DNA of 64,000 nucleotides from BJ22 sp021298375 (GTDB taxonomy: Bacteria > Planctomycetota > Planctomycetia > Pirellulales > Pirellulaceae). The notes below the pieces were generated by a model. It was not told the origin of the DNA. It was given only the letters and a program-made list of their open reading frames with translations, and did no database searches. Shown here in pieces: positions 26,969 to 35,017 of the stretch. Where the stretch lies: the NCBI GenBank assembly GCA_046343015.1, contig JBKDOL010000049.1:1-64000 (forward strand), written 5' to 3'. Numbering within the stretch: the first letter of the stretch is position 1; the number at the start of each line of letters is the position of its first letter. Made by a program: the position numbers and the translations under genes.

Positions 26969-28594
26969 ATGATCCACTTCCCAATCAAATCTGTGTCGCC
27001 GCTGGCGTTGCTGCTGGTTTGTCTTGGCGGCGCAGCGGGCTGCGCCGGCGGGATGCCGCAGCGACAGGCCGAATGGCGTCCGGGAAACCAGCCAGCGGGT
27101 AATTCCGCCCCACCGGTCAACGGAGGTTCGTTAAACGGAGCGGCAAACAACCGGGCGCGAGGTGGCTTGGTCGATTCACCCCGCGCGGCCCAGGAAACTC
27201 AACCAGCCCGAGGCGTTCGAACCGCAGCGGTCGCTCCCGCAGCGGCGCCCGTAGCGGCGCGAGCGAAGTCCGAGATGAGGTCCTCAGCCGGTATGGCCGC
27301 TGGGGCAAGCACGGGTCGGCAGTCCCCCGCGCCAGCCCCGACTGCAAATCCCGAGGGTAAGTTAAGCCAAGCTCCCCTGAATCCAACTCCCGGTCCGACT
27401 CCCGGCGCGACGAGTCTTAACTTGTCCGACTCGCCGGTGCCCAATCCGCTGCGGAACGCGAGACGCTCTGCGCCAAAAAAGTTGGCGCCCGGACAAATGG
27501 CGCCCGAACAAATGGCAGCGGGACAGGCCACCTCGCCAGTCCAGCAGACCGCCCGCCCGGTCGCGACCTTTGACACGGTTTCCGACACGAATTCCGACAA
27601 GGCTGCCGGCAAGAGCTCCGGAAAGGGCTCCGGCAGACCCTTTGCCGTGCAGACGGTAGGCTATCAGGAAGAACTTCCCATCGTCGCCGGCTCAGTTGCT
27701 GCGGAGACCGAGGGGCCGATGCGGCTGGTCGGATTGGAGGAGCCCGAGCCAACCGTGGCGGAACCTGCTTCGGTCTTGATGGCCGATTCTGCTGAACGCC
27801 CGACCGTCGATGGTTTGGCCGATCCGGCTGTTTCCGGTCTGGCAGCGTCCGACCCGAATGCTTCAAGCTTGCCGATCGAAGCGAATGCCAGCGACCCAGC
27901 GGAAGCGGTGTTCAGTGATCAGGCAGAGGAAAATGGGGCTCCCCAGTCAGCTTCGGGTTGGAACAATCTGTCTGGTGAGGGAAATCAGGCTGGCGAGGTC
28001 GGGCCGGCTCAGGGGCACTATCAGCAGGGAACCGCGGTCTATGGCCAAGTGCTTAACGCGCCCCAGCAGCCCGCGTCACAGAGAGCCCTGCAACTGCTCG
28101 AAGAGAATCGGCAACTGCAGGAGGACTTGCAGGCCCAGTTGAAAACAATCGAGGAACTGCAGGCGAGGCTGAAGCAACAGGATGACTTGTGGGCCCGGGC
28201 CCGTCAGGAATTTCTCGATGTGCGCCGAGTTGTCGATCGCTTGACTCGCGAGAATCTGCTGCTCAAGCAACAACTCGAGAAGTCGAACACGGAAAAGGCC
28301 GACTTGGCCCGGCAGTATCAAAACCTGATGCAGACGGTTGAGCAAACGCTCGACGATTTGCTGCTGCGGGCCATCACCGAGCCTTCCTCGTCAGCTCCTG
28401 CCTCTGCAACGCCCGCGGGCGGGGGATTGCCTCCCTCAACTTCCTCGGTTCCCCTGACGGACGAGCCACCGGCCGAAGCCGTGCCTGCAGTTCAACCAAA
28501 CACACCACCGATCACCCAGCCGGCGACTCAGCCGACTCCGACGCCTCCGGCCAATAGCGGGCAACAGGCTTCGGCCCCAAAGACATCGCGCTGA
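26969..28594 (+). CDS. Large Ala/Pro-rich lipoprotein with C-terminal coiled coil
   Basis: A 541-residue protein. A signal sequence (PLALLLVCLGGAAGCAGG) suggests lipidation at Cys25. About 340 residues of low-complexity Ala/Pro/Ser/Gly/Gln sequence follow, with a small internal repeat (GQMAPEQMAAGQ), then a strongly predicted coiled coil at residues 370-465 (LLEENRQLQEDLQAQLKTIE onward), then a Pro/Thr-rich tail. No enzyme motif. It follows the fliA/83-residue pair by 57 bp and precedes a second lipoprotein. It may be a flagellum-linked envelope component or merely co-transcribed. ATG at 26969 is chosen because the signal peptide starts there. Confidence 0.75.
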   Translation: MIHFPIKSVSPLALLLVCLGGAAGCAGGMPQRQAEWRPGNQPAGNSAPPVNGGSLNGAANNRARGGLVDSPRAAQETQPARGVRTAAVAPAAAPVAARAKSEMRSSAGMAAGASTGRQSPAPAPTANPEGKLSQAPLNPTPGPTPGATSLNLSDSPVPNPLRNARRSAPKKLAPGQMAPEQMAAGQATSPVQQTARPVATFDTVSDTNSDKAAGKSSGKGSGRPFAVQTVGYQEELPIVAGSVAAETEGPMRLVGLEEPEPTVAEPASVLMADSAERPTVDGLADPAVSGLAASDPNASSLPIEANASDPAEAVFSDQAEENGAPQSASGWNNLSGEGNQAGEVGPAQGHYQQGTAVYGQVLNAPQQPASQRALQLLEENRQLQEDLQAQLKTIEELQARLKQQDDLWARARQEFLDVRRVVDRLTRENLLLKQQLEKSNTEKADLARQYQNLMQTVEQTLDDLLLRAITEPSSSAPASATPAGGGLPPSTSSVPLTDEPPAEAVPAVQPNTPPITQPATQPTPTPPANSGQQASAPKTSR

Positions 28595-28639
28595 CGAAAC
28601 CGCTCGCCCGCCACTCCGCAGACTTCTTGCCAGACTGAC

Positions 28640-29383
28640 ATGAAACCGAAACTCTCTGCTGAAACCGAAATCAGAACATCTGCAGGACCGCTCCCCGCGC
28701 GCGTTTGGACCCGGCGGGAATGGCTGGCCTCGGCGGTCGGGGTGGGGCTGGTCTGGCCTCAATTCACGGGCTGCGCGTGGAACTGCCCACCGCCAACGGA
28801 GTGTCGGGATGTCACCTATTTGAAGTCACCGGAGGGATTCAGCTATTTCTTCGACCCGCTGTTCCTCCAGCGCCGACCGCGGCGAGTGCTTCTGGCGGCC
28901 ACCAGTTGTCAACGTCAGCCGTTCGAGTTGCAGTCGCAGTTTGTCGAGCAGTTGGCAAGCAGCCTGCGCGAGGCCCAGTTGTTTGAGGTTGTGACCGATC
29001 ATCGGCTGCACGGATGCAATTGCGACCTCGATGCCATTCTGCACGGCTACTTCAACGAGCGCCACCTGCTCGCTTTGACCGAGCAGTACAATTGCGAAGC
29101 ACTGATGCTCACTCGGGTGAACCAGTTCGATTTCAATTGGCCAATGAAGACAGCGGTCACGGTCGTCCTGATTGATCGGGCCGAAGCGGTCGTGCTCATG
29201 GCGGTGGACGGGATTTGGGATGTGGGCAGTCCCGACCTGGCCCGCGCTTACACCTCGTTCGTGCTCGACCAGAATCAACTGGTGCCGAGAGAGTTTCTCC
29301 CTGTCAACCAGCAATCTCCTCGCCAGCTGCAGCGATTCGTCGCTTGGCAGATTTCCCGGTTGTTGGTCTCACAAGTGGGCTGA
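28640..29383 (+). CDS. Putative lipoprotein with twin-arginine-like signal, unknown
   Basis: A 247-residue protein whose N-terminus has a twin-arginine-type motif (TRREWLA, residues 24-30), a hydrophobic stretch and a possible lipid-anchoring Cys45 (FTGC). Together these suggest a folded or cofactor-bearing exported protein. The mature part has paired Cys (CNCD near residue 130) and a mixed alpha/beta pattern (LMLTRVNQFDFNWPMKTAVT) reminiscent of CsgG/TolB-type periplasmic domains, but I cannot assign a family. It is the last gene of the plus flagellar block and is followed 50 bp later by an intrinsic terminator. Confidence 0.7.
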   Translation: MKPKLSAETEIRTSAGPLPARVWTRREWLASAVGVGLVWPQFTGCAWNCPPPTECRDVTYLKSPEGFSYFFDPLFLQRRPRRVLLAATSCQRQPFELQSQFVEQLASSLREAQLFEVVTDHRLHGCNCDLDAILHGYFNERHLLALTEQYNCEALMLTRVNQFDFNWPMKTAVTVVLIDRAEAVVLMAVDGIWDVGSPDLARAYTSFVLDQNQLVPREFLPVNQQSPRQLQRFVAWQISRLLVSQVG

Positions 29384-29433
29384 ACCTCTGCAAACAGCGC
29401 CGCGGGGGACAACTGTCAGCCACTTCTAAACAA

Positions 29434-29469
29434 CAAGACCGCGGACTTGGGGTCCCCGGTCTTGTTTTT
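29434..29469 (+). terminator. Intrinsic terminator of the fliL-to-lipoprotein block
   Basis: CAAGACCG pairs with CGGTCTTG, extended inward by GGAC/GTCC across one mismatch, with a TTGG loop and five T after the stem. It marks the end of the 10-kb plus-strand flagellar unit. Confidence 0.88.
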
Positions 29470-29512
29470 CGATTTCAAGAGTAAGCAATTTCGTCAGCGG
29501 CGGTTGTATCGC

Positions 29513-31117
29513 CTAGAAGCAGAATTGGGCTCCGGCATAACCACCGTGCAGCAACAGGCTTCCGTTGGAGTCGATCCGCTCGATGTCGCGGGCATCAGTG
29601 AAGTTGTAAGGGAACTGGTTGGGTGCCAATGCGACACCATTCACGGCGATCAGGCGATAGCCAAAGTTCAAGCGGAACCGGCTGCTAATCTGGTAAACGA
29701 ATCCGGTATCCAACTCCCCGAGGAAAGCGATGTCATCTTTCGTCGAGCTGAAATCGTAAGCGGTACCGTTGAATGGTCCGCCCATGATGGTTGCCGCATT
29801 TCCGAGGGTGTCAGCAATCCGGCTGGTATGTGAAATGCGATTGTTGAACAGACCGCCCCGCAGGCCAGTTGTCAAACGCAATCGATCCGTCACACACCAC
29901 TCGGTCCGGCCGCCCAGTTGGAAACCGAGCAGAGTGTTTCGCGTGTTGATCGCGTAATCCAGTTGACTGGGCCAGGGAGCAGCAGTGTTGATTGCCGAGT
30001 AGGCAAAATACTCGTCAAACTGGAACCAGCGGAATCCGCCCAGCAACTCATAGAAGGCATTGCGGCAGCCGAAGCCAGTGAAGCAACCGCCGTTCCGCAA
30101 CAAGTTCAGTTCGAGGTTGTTGATCGAGTTATCCCGGGTCACCCGATGCCAATCGGCTGCGTTGTAAACGTCCAGAACACTGGTCATCGTGGGAGCAAAG
30201 TCCAGATTCTGCAGACCGGCCAGGACGGTGCCGGGCATGTTGTTAATCATGTTGCTCGCGGATTGGGGATAAAGCCCCCAGTAGCGGGCCTCCCAGCCTG
30301 AGCCGCTGCAGTTGCGTCGGCTGAGGACCGTCTCGATTCCGCCAAACGTCTCCAAATCGGCATCGGTCGAGTAGAGGTATTCTCCACCGGCGTTGTAGGA
30401 AAGTCCCTTGTCGTCTTCGTAATCTCGGGCAAAAATCAGGGCGTTGACCCCCACGACCCAGTTGGCATCGCTACTTTTGACGAACTTGCCCAAGCGGCTG
30501 CTCAAGCCGCCGGCTGTCTCTGTCGGTCCGCAAGGAACGCTGGTTTCACCGCCGGCAACAGACGGCGCTGCGGCCAGTTCCTGGGGCCGAACGGGCATGG
30601 TGGCGTAAGGTGCGGGAGCTCCGGTTGTCGCTGCTGCGGGGAAATACTGAGGTGGAGCGGCATCGAAAGCGGGCCGCATCGGTGGCGCAGCTTGTACTCC
30701 GGGTTGCTGAGGTGCGACGATGTCCTGCCGGTAAGTGACTGGAAAGCTCTGTTGCCTGCTTTCAGGCCCGACAGTGAATCCACCGGCCACAGTCGTCGTT
30801 GTGGTCATGCCTGCTGGCGGGACAACCTGATTGGGAAGTTGAGCGGGGAGGGGGTAACGTCCTGGTTGCCCAGCCGACGCGCTTGGCGTCATTGCAGGCG
30901 AGCCGCCGTTGAACTGACCATTGCCGCCCGCCACAGGTGGCTGGGGCACTTGGGAGTAACCGTAGAGGTGAGCCGGCGAGGGCGCGGCGTAGCCATTGGG
31001 TTGAACCGGACTGGCCCCTGCTCCGATCCCCTGGTCCCAACTCGATTGAGCATTGGTCAAGCCTGACCAAAGGCAGCAGGTTCCGAAAACGATTTGGGGC
31101 AACCAGAACTTTTTCAT
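29513..31117 (-). CDS. BBP7-type outer membrane beta-barrel protein
   Basis: A 534-residue exported protein with signal peptide (FWLPQIVFGTCCLWSGLTNA), about 165 residues of Gln/Pro/Ala-rich linker, and a C-terminal domain of about 330 residues that looks like an outer membrane barrel: alternating aromatic strands, ELLGGFRWFQFDEYFAY, LLGFQLGGRTEWCVTDRLRL, NFGYRLIAVNGVAL and a final strand LHGGYAGAQFCF ending in Phe. This layout fits the planctomycete BBP7 family, whose function is not established. The frame is open upstream, but ATG at 31117 starts the signal peptide. It is convergent with the flagellar block. Confidence 0.75.
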   Translation of the reverse strand: MKKFWLPQIVFGTCCLWSGLTNAQSSWDQGIGAGASPVQPNGYAAPSPAHLYGYSQVPQPPVAGGNGQFNGGSPAMTPSASAGQPGRYPLPAQLPNQVVPPAGMTTTTTVAGGFTVGPESRQQSFPVTYRQDIVAPQQPGVQAAPPMRPAFDAAPPQYFPAAATTGAPAPYATMPVRPQELAAAPSVAGGETSVPCGPTETAGGLSSRLGKFVKSSDANWVVGVNALIFARDYEDDKGLSYNAGGEYLYSTDADLETFGGIETVLSRRNCSGSGWEARYWGLYPQSASNMINNMPGTVLAGLQNLDFAPTMTSVLDVYNAADWHRVTRDNSINNLELNLLRNGGCFTGFGCRNAFYELLGGFRWFQFDEYFAYSAINTAAPWPSQLDYAINTRNTLLGFQLGGRTEWCVTDRLRLTTGLRGGLFNNRISHTSRIADTLGNAATIMGGPFNGTAYDFSSTKDDIAFLGELDTGFVYQISSRFRLNFGYRLIAVNGVALAPNQFPYNFTDARDIERIDSNGSLLLHGGYAGAQFCF

Positions 31118-31894
31118 GGTATCGACTCCGACCCAGGCGAGTGGCAAAGATTGGCGGGGCTGTGGTAACCGAGCGACCTGCGGATCGTTCTGCGCTACAA
31201 ATGGCAGAACGGTTCCAATGGTCACGATCCCAATCGTCCGAAGAATCGGTAGAACTGGCACGAAAGGGAGAGGCAGAGCGGATTTCGCGCGGGGGTGGGG
31301 TGTACAAACCGAACGATTACTTCGGTCAACCTGATCGGCAAAGTTTACCCAGCTTTCGGAACGTGCCGGCCACTAGCGGTTGGGGCTTGAGGTCAAGGCC
31401 GGCTCAGAGCCTGTTTGGCTTCCGCTCTCCCGGCACTCAATGCTTCCTCGGATAACCCCTTTTGCTGCGGCCGATGAAAGCGAGGTGAGCGGCCGAAACG
31501 GTGCGGTCAGGAGCAAATTGCCCGAGTCCCAGGTACCCGAGTCACAGGTACCCGAGTCACAGGTATCTGGTCAGCAGCGGTCGGTTTGGGCGCCGCAGCC
31601 CCAAAGCAAAACGGTTCCTGGCCGCCGGAGCGATTGGGGGCGGACGCGCGAGGGGCCAAGCCGATCCGGATGAGTGGGGCCACTCGGTGGAGGCCGCACT
31701 TGAGTCAGCATTCGCAGCGGGGCGGTTTTCCGGCGGCTTGCTTGGATGAGGTCAACCCCACGCAAGCAAGCCGCGGACCGTTACTTTCAGCTCAGGGGGT
31801 TTGAATCGCGGCACCCCAAGCAGACCAAAGGCGCGGCTGTCCGCTTCTTCGACGTTACCGTTACTTTGGAGTTACCGTTACTTCGGCGTTACCG
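31118..31894. other. Long intergenic region between infC and the BBP7 gene
   Basis: 777 bp with no gene I can support; the short frames here have arginine-rich shadow composition. It holds a 15-bp tandem repeat (31521-31565) and the downstream part of the infC stop-linked 17-bp repeat (31844-31894). The promoter of the BBP7 gene should be near its start; no clear -10/-35 pair is visible. Confidence 0.6.
31521..31565. repeat. 15-bp tandem repeat, three copies
   Basis: Three adjacent copies of CCCGAGTCACAGGTA; the first differs at one base (CCC for CAC). On the minus strand the second and third copies each present TGA, as do the stop-linked repeats at thrS and the S9 peptidase, but no convincing gene ends here. 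Confidence 0.9.
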
Positions 31895-31911
31895 TTACTT
31901 CGGCGTTACCG
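31844..31911 (-). repeat. 17-bp tandem repeat containing the infC stop codon, four copies
   Basis: On the coding strand the unit is CGGTAACGCCGAAGTAA. The first copy (31911-31895) is the last five and a half codons of infC including its TAA; the second is identical, the third matches 15/17 and the fourth 14/17. The stop is thus repeated at +17 and +34, so TAA occurs in all three reading frames. Confidence 0.95.
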
Positions 31912-32413
31912 TCGCGATGATTCGCTTGGCCTGCCTCGAGGGCGGGCTCTCCAGCTTGCCGTGCTCAAGCAGTTTGGCGAGCACTTCGTCCATGACCTTT
32001 TGCCCTTCCTCGATGTGGGCGAGTTCACGTCCTTTGAACTCGACGTAGACCATCACCTTGTCTTTCTCCTCCAGAAAGGTGACTGCCTGGCGAACCTTGA
32101 CTTCGATGTCATGTTGTCCGGTCTTGGGTCGCAGCCGGATTTCCTTGAGCTTGGTCGTATGCGCCTTGTTTTTGTGGGAGCGTTTGCTCTTTTCGTACTT
32201 GAACTTGCCGAAATCCATGATTCGGCAAACGGGAGGCTTGGAGTCGGGCGAGACCTCGACCAAGTCCAGGCCGACTTCTCGGGCGCGGGCCAAGGCATCG
32301 CGCGTCGGCATGATCCCGAGCTGATTGCCGGCATCGTCGATCACGCGGATCGGAGTGATCCGAATCTGTTCATTGACACGGTTTTGATCTTTCGAATTGT
32401 GTTCCGGAGGAAT
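31895..32413 (-). CDS. infC: Translation initiation factor IF-3 with AUU start codon
   Basis: IF-3 binds the 30S subunit, prevents premature 50S joining and checks the start codon. From ATT at 32413 the protein is 172 residues. The N-terminal domain reads NRVNEQIRITPIRVIDDAGN and contains CRIMDFGKFKYEKSKR; the C-terminal domain has KLKEIRLRPKTGQHDI, VYVEFKGRELAHIEEGQKV and ends IIATVTPK. An initiator at the in-frame GTG (32344) would lose the conserved NEQIR segment. No ATG is available, but ATT at 32413 has AAAGGAAC about eight bases upstream; AUU is the known infC start in E. coli, where it lets IF-3 repress its own synthesis. The gene follows thrS by 261 bp; rpmI and rplT do not follow. 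The stop lies in a 17-bp tandem repeat. Confidence 0.93.
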   Translation of the reverse strand: MPPEHNSKDQNRVNEQIRITPIRVIDDAGNQLGIMPTRDALARAREVGLDLVEVSPDSKPPVCRIMDFGKFKYEKSKRSHKNKAHTTKLKEIRLRPKTGQHDIEVKVRQAVTFLEEKDKVMVYVEFKGRELAHIEEGQKVMDEVLAKLLEHGKLESPPSRQAKRIIATVTPK

Positions 32414-32427
32414 AACTTTGTTCCTTT
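32404..32427 (-). promoter_or_regulatory. infC translation start region with rare AUU codon
   Basis: Reading on the minus strand, GAAAGGAAC is followed by AAAGTT and then ATT at 32413-32411. The absence of any ATG or usable GTG/TTG before the conserved N-terminus makes ATT the best start. By analogy with E. coli this is an autoregulatory site; the analogy is inference. Confidence 0.75.
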
Positions 32428-32621
32428 CAAATGCAGAAATGAAAACAGGATGACTGGCGGGTTCCTGTCATTTACAGGGCCCGACAGTTGGCCAATCCAC
32501 GCAATCTCAATGATTGAACGGTCAATCAGCCGCAGAGGGAACCAAGCGGTCGCTCTTTGGCTCGTTGAGCCGCAGTTAATCTGGTCCCTGACTCAAGCCT
32601 CGGGTTGCACGGCTGGCGATC

Positions 32622-32677
32622 AAGCCCCGCCATCAATCCTTGGCCGTCAAACCTTGGGCTTCAAACCTTGGGCTTCA
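32622..32677 (-). repeat. 14-bp tandem repeat beginning at the thrS stop codon
   Basis: On the coding strand the unit is TGAAGCCCAAGGTT. Copies start at 32677 (the real stop), 32663 (identical), 32649 (11/14) and 32635 (about 8/14, TGA kept). The four TGA triplets fall in frames 0, +2, +1 and 0 relative to thrS. Confidence 0.93.
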
Positions 32678-34735
32678 ATACTCCATCGCCGCCTGACTGC
32701 TGTCCAGACCGGCCGATGTTTGAAAAGTCTTGCGGACTTTTTTCTCAGCCACTTCATTGGTCAGACGGGCAATGCAGTCGTCCAGCGATATCGCTCCCAG
32801 GTCACCCTCGGCTCGGTCCCGAACGGAAACTGTACCCTGTTCGGCGTCTCGAGGACCGACGACCAGCATGTAGGGGATCAGTTCCAATTGGGCGTCCCGT
32901 ATTTTAGCACCAAGTTTTTCCGAGCGGAAATCACCCTCTACCCGCAATCCGGCTGCGCGGAGTTTGTCCAAAACCTCGCGGCCGTAGACTTCGGACTTGT
33001 CGCTCACGGTCAGGACGCGGGCCTGTTCGGGGGCCAGCCAGAGCGGGAACGCTCCGGCAAAATGTTCGATCAGGACTCCAATAAACCGCTCCATGGAGCC
33101 AAATGGGGCCCTGTGAATCATGATTGGCCGGTGCGGACGGTTGTCGGCACCGACGTATTCCAGGCCAAATCGCTCGGGCAGGTTGTAGTCAACCTGGACG
33201 GTTCCGAGCTGCCATTTCCGTCCAATGCAATCGCGGACCACAAAGTCGATTTTCGGGCCATAGAAGGCAGCTTCGCCCTGTTCCTCGGAGAACGGCTTGC
33301 CCAGGCTCTGGGCTGCTTCCCGACAGGCTTGCTCGGCCAAGTCCCAGTTTTCGGGCTTGCCAATGTACTTGTCGCTGGCCGGATCGCGAAGCCCGACGCG
33401 GACATGGAAATCATCAATTCCCATGGCCGAGAGCACGATCTTAACCAGTTCCAGGCAGCCATTCAGTTCCGCACCCAATTGCTCCTGGGTCACAAACAGG
33501 TGGGCATCATCCTGCGTGAACCCGCGGACGCGCGTCAGGCCGCCAATCTCACCGGACTGTTCCCAGCGATATACCGTGCCGAACTCGGCCAGCCGAATCG
33601 GCAGGTCGCGATAGCTCCGCTGCTGGGAGGCATAAATCTTGACATGGTGCGGGCAGTTCATCGGCTTCAGCAGGTAGCCATCAATTTCTCCTGCCTTCAT
33701 CCGGTTGGAGAGTTCGCCGCAGGTGCAGCCCTCATCCGCCAAGGCCTGCAGTTGTTCGCGCTGGACCAGAGGCGGGTACTGGCTTTCCTGGTAATAGGGA
33801 AAGTGCCCGCTGGTTTTGTACAACTCCAGCTTGCCGATGTGCGGCGTAAACACTTGTTGATAGCCCTGGCGGCGCAGGTGCGAGGAGATGAAGTCCTGCA
33901 GTTGCTGGCGGATGAACGCCCCCTTGGGAGTCCAGAGGATCAAGCCTTGGCCGACCATCTCGTCGATGTGGAATAACCCGAGTCGTTTTCCCAGCACGCG
34001 GTGGTCGCGCTTTTTGGCCTCCTCAATCCGCTGTAGATGCTCGTCCAAATCCTGCTGATTGAAAAAGGCGGTCGCGTAGAGCCGTTGCAACTGCTGGCGG
34101 GTCTCATCCCCTTTCCAGTAAGCGCCCGCCAGTGACAGCAGCTTGAATGCACCGATCATCCCGGCCGTCGGCACATGGGGGCCGCGACAAAGGTCGACGA
34201 ACTCTCCCTGCTGGTAAAACGAAACGCTGGGGTGCTCGGACAAACCCGTTTCAATATGTTCGACTTTGAGGTCCTGGTGCATGTCGCGGCAGATGGCCAC
34301 AGCCTCGGTCCGACTTCGCTCTACCCGTTCGAACGGCTCGTCGAGCTTGACGATCCGCCGCATCTCTTCCTCGATTGCCGGAAAGTCCTCCTCGGTCAGA
34401 GGCTCGGGCATCTCAAAGTCGTAATAGAATCCGCCTTCGATGGTCGGACCAAATGCCAGCTGAACGCCTTTCTTCAAACGCATTACGGCTCGCGCCATCA
34501 CGTGGGCACAACTGTGGCGCATGGTCGCCAAGGCCTGTGGGTCATTGCGGGTGATAATCTTCAGCGGCAACTTGTCACCCTCCAGCGGTTGGTCCAACCG
34601 GACGGGCTGACCAGCCACCTCGCCCCACAGGGCGTCTTTGGCCAGCCGCGAGCCAATGCTCTTGGCGACATCGGCTACGGTCACAGGTCCGGGGAAACTC
34701 TTGAGGGAACCGTCGGGGAGTTGAATGCTGGTCAT
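32675..34735 (-). CDS. thrS: Threonyl-tRNA synthetase
   Basis: A 686-residue class II synthetase that charges tRNA-Thr. Domains in order: TGS (residues 1-62, LPDGSLKSFPGPVTVADVAK), the editing domain with HSCAHVMARAVMRLKKG (HxxxH) and a later metal-site segment, the catalytic core with motif 2 (FGTVYRWEQSGEIGGLTRVR) and the zinc ligands, motif 3 near HRAPFGSMERFIGVLIEHFA, and the C-terminal anticodon-binding domain (LTVSDKSEVYGREVLDKLRA). Length is slightly above E. coli ThrS (642). The frame is open upstream, but ATG at 34735 begins the TGS domain. infC lies downstream as in E. coli. A long open frame on the opposite strand is a shadow. Confidence 0.97.
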   Translation of the reverse strand: MTSIQLPDGSLKSFPGPVTVADVAKSIGSRLAKDALWGEVAGQPVRLDQPLEGDKLPLKIITRNDPQALATMRHSCAHVMARAVMRLKKGVQLAFGPTIEGGFYYDFEMPEPLTEEDFPAIEEEMRRIVKLDEPFERVERSRTEAVAICRDMHQDLKVEHIETGLSEHPSVSFYQQGEFVDLCRGPHVPTAGMIGAFKLLSLAGAYWKGDETRQQLQRLYATAFFNQQDLDEHLQRIEEAKKRDHRVLGKRLGLFHIDEMVGQGLILWTPKGAFIRQQLQDFISSHLRRQGYQQVFTPHIGKLELYKTSGHFPYYQESQYPPLVQREQLQALADEGCTCGELSNRMKAGEIDGYLLKPMNCPHHVKIYASQQRSYRDLPIRLAEFGTVYRWEQSGEIGGLTRVRGFTQDDAHLFVTQEQLGAELNGCLELVKIVLSAMGIDDFHVRVGLRDPASDKYIGKPENWDLAEQACREAAQSLGKPFSEEQGEAAFYGPKIDFVVRDCIGRKWQLGTVQVDYNLPERFGLEYVGADNRPHRPIMIHRAPFGSMERFIGVLIEHFAGAFPLWLAPEQARVLTVSDKSEVYGREVLDKLRAAGLRVEGDFRSEKLGAKIRDAQLELIPYMLVVGPRDAEQGTVSVRDRAEGDLGAISLDDCIARLTNEVAEKKVRKTFQTSAGLDSSQAAMEY

Positions 34736-35017
34736 GTCGATCTGAAGAGAGGGCAGGGCACACGGGTTCAGTGCGAATTCCCGCAGCGAGTTCGCCAAGC
34801 GGGCCCTTGAGTATACGAAAAAAGCGGGGTTTGCGCAAACGCCGGTTTGGGCTCGATCGCCGACTTGTCCCCCAAAATCGCTCGAGGGTCGCCGTGCAGG
34901 CCCGCGTCCCTCTGGGCCACGCCGGCTATTCTGCGAAGCCCGGGCGTGAAAAAACCTGACCCACAGCGGAGCAAGGTCAAGGAAGAGAGTGAAAAATTCA
35001 GCGCCGCAGGCGATTGA

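Noticed and set aside
31571..31765. A 64-codon minus-strand frame ending exactly at the 31521 repeat
   Set aside because: Tempting because its TGA would make another stop-linked repeat, but the translation is Arg/Pro-rich shadow-like and has no ribosome site, so I do not count it.
31780..31815. tRNA-like T-loop (GGTTTGAATC)
   Set aside because: No acceptor stem, anticodon arm or CCA-compatible pairing around it.
31961..33976. A 671-codon open frame on the plus strand opposite thrS and infC
   Set aside because: It is antisense to two firmly identified genes, has no recognisable motif and is explained by high GC in the third codon position.
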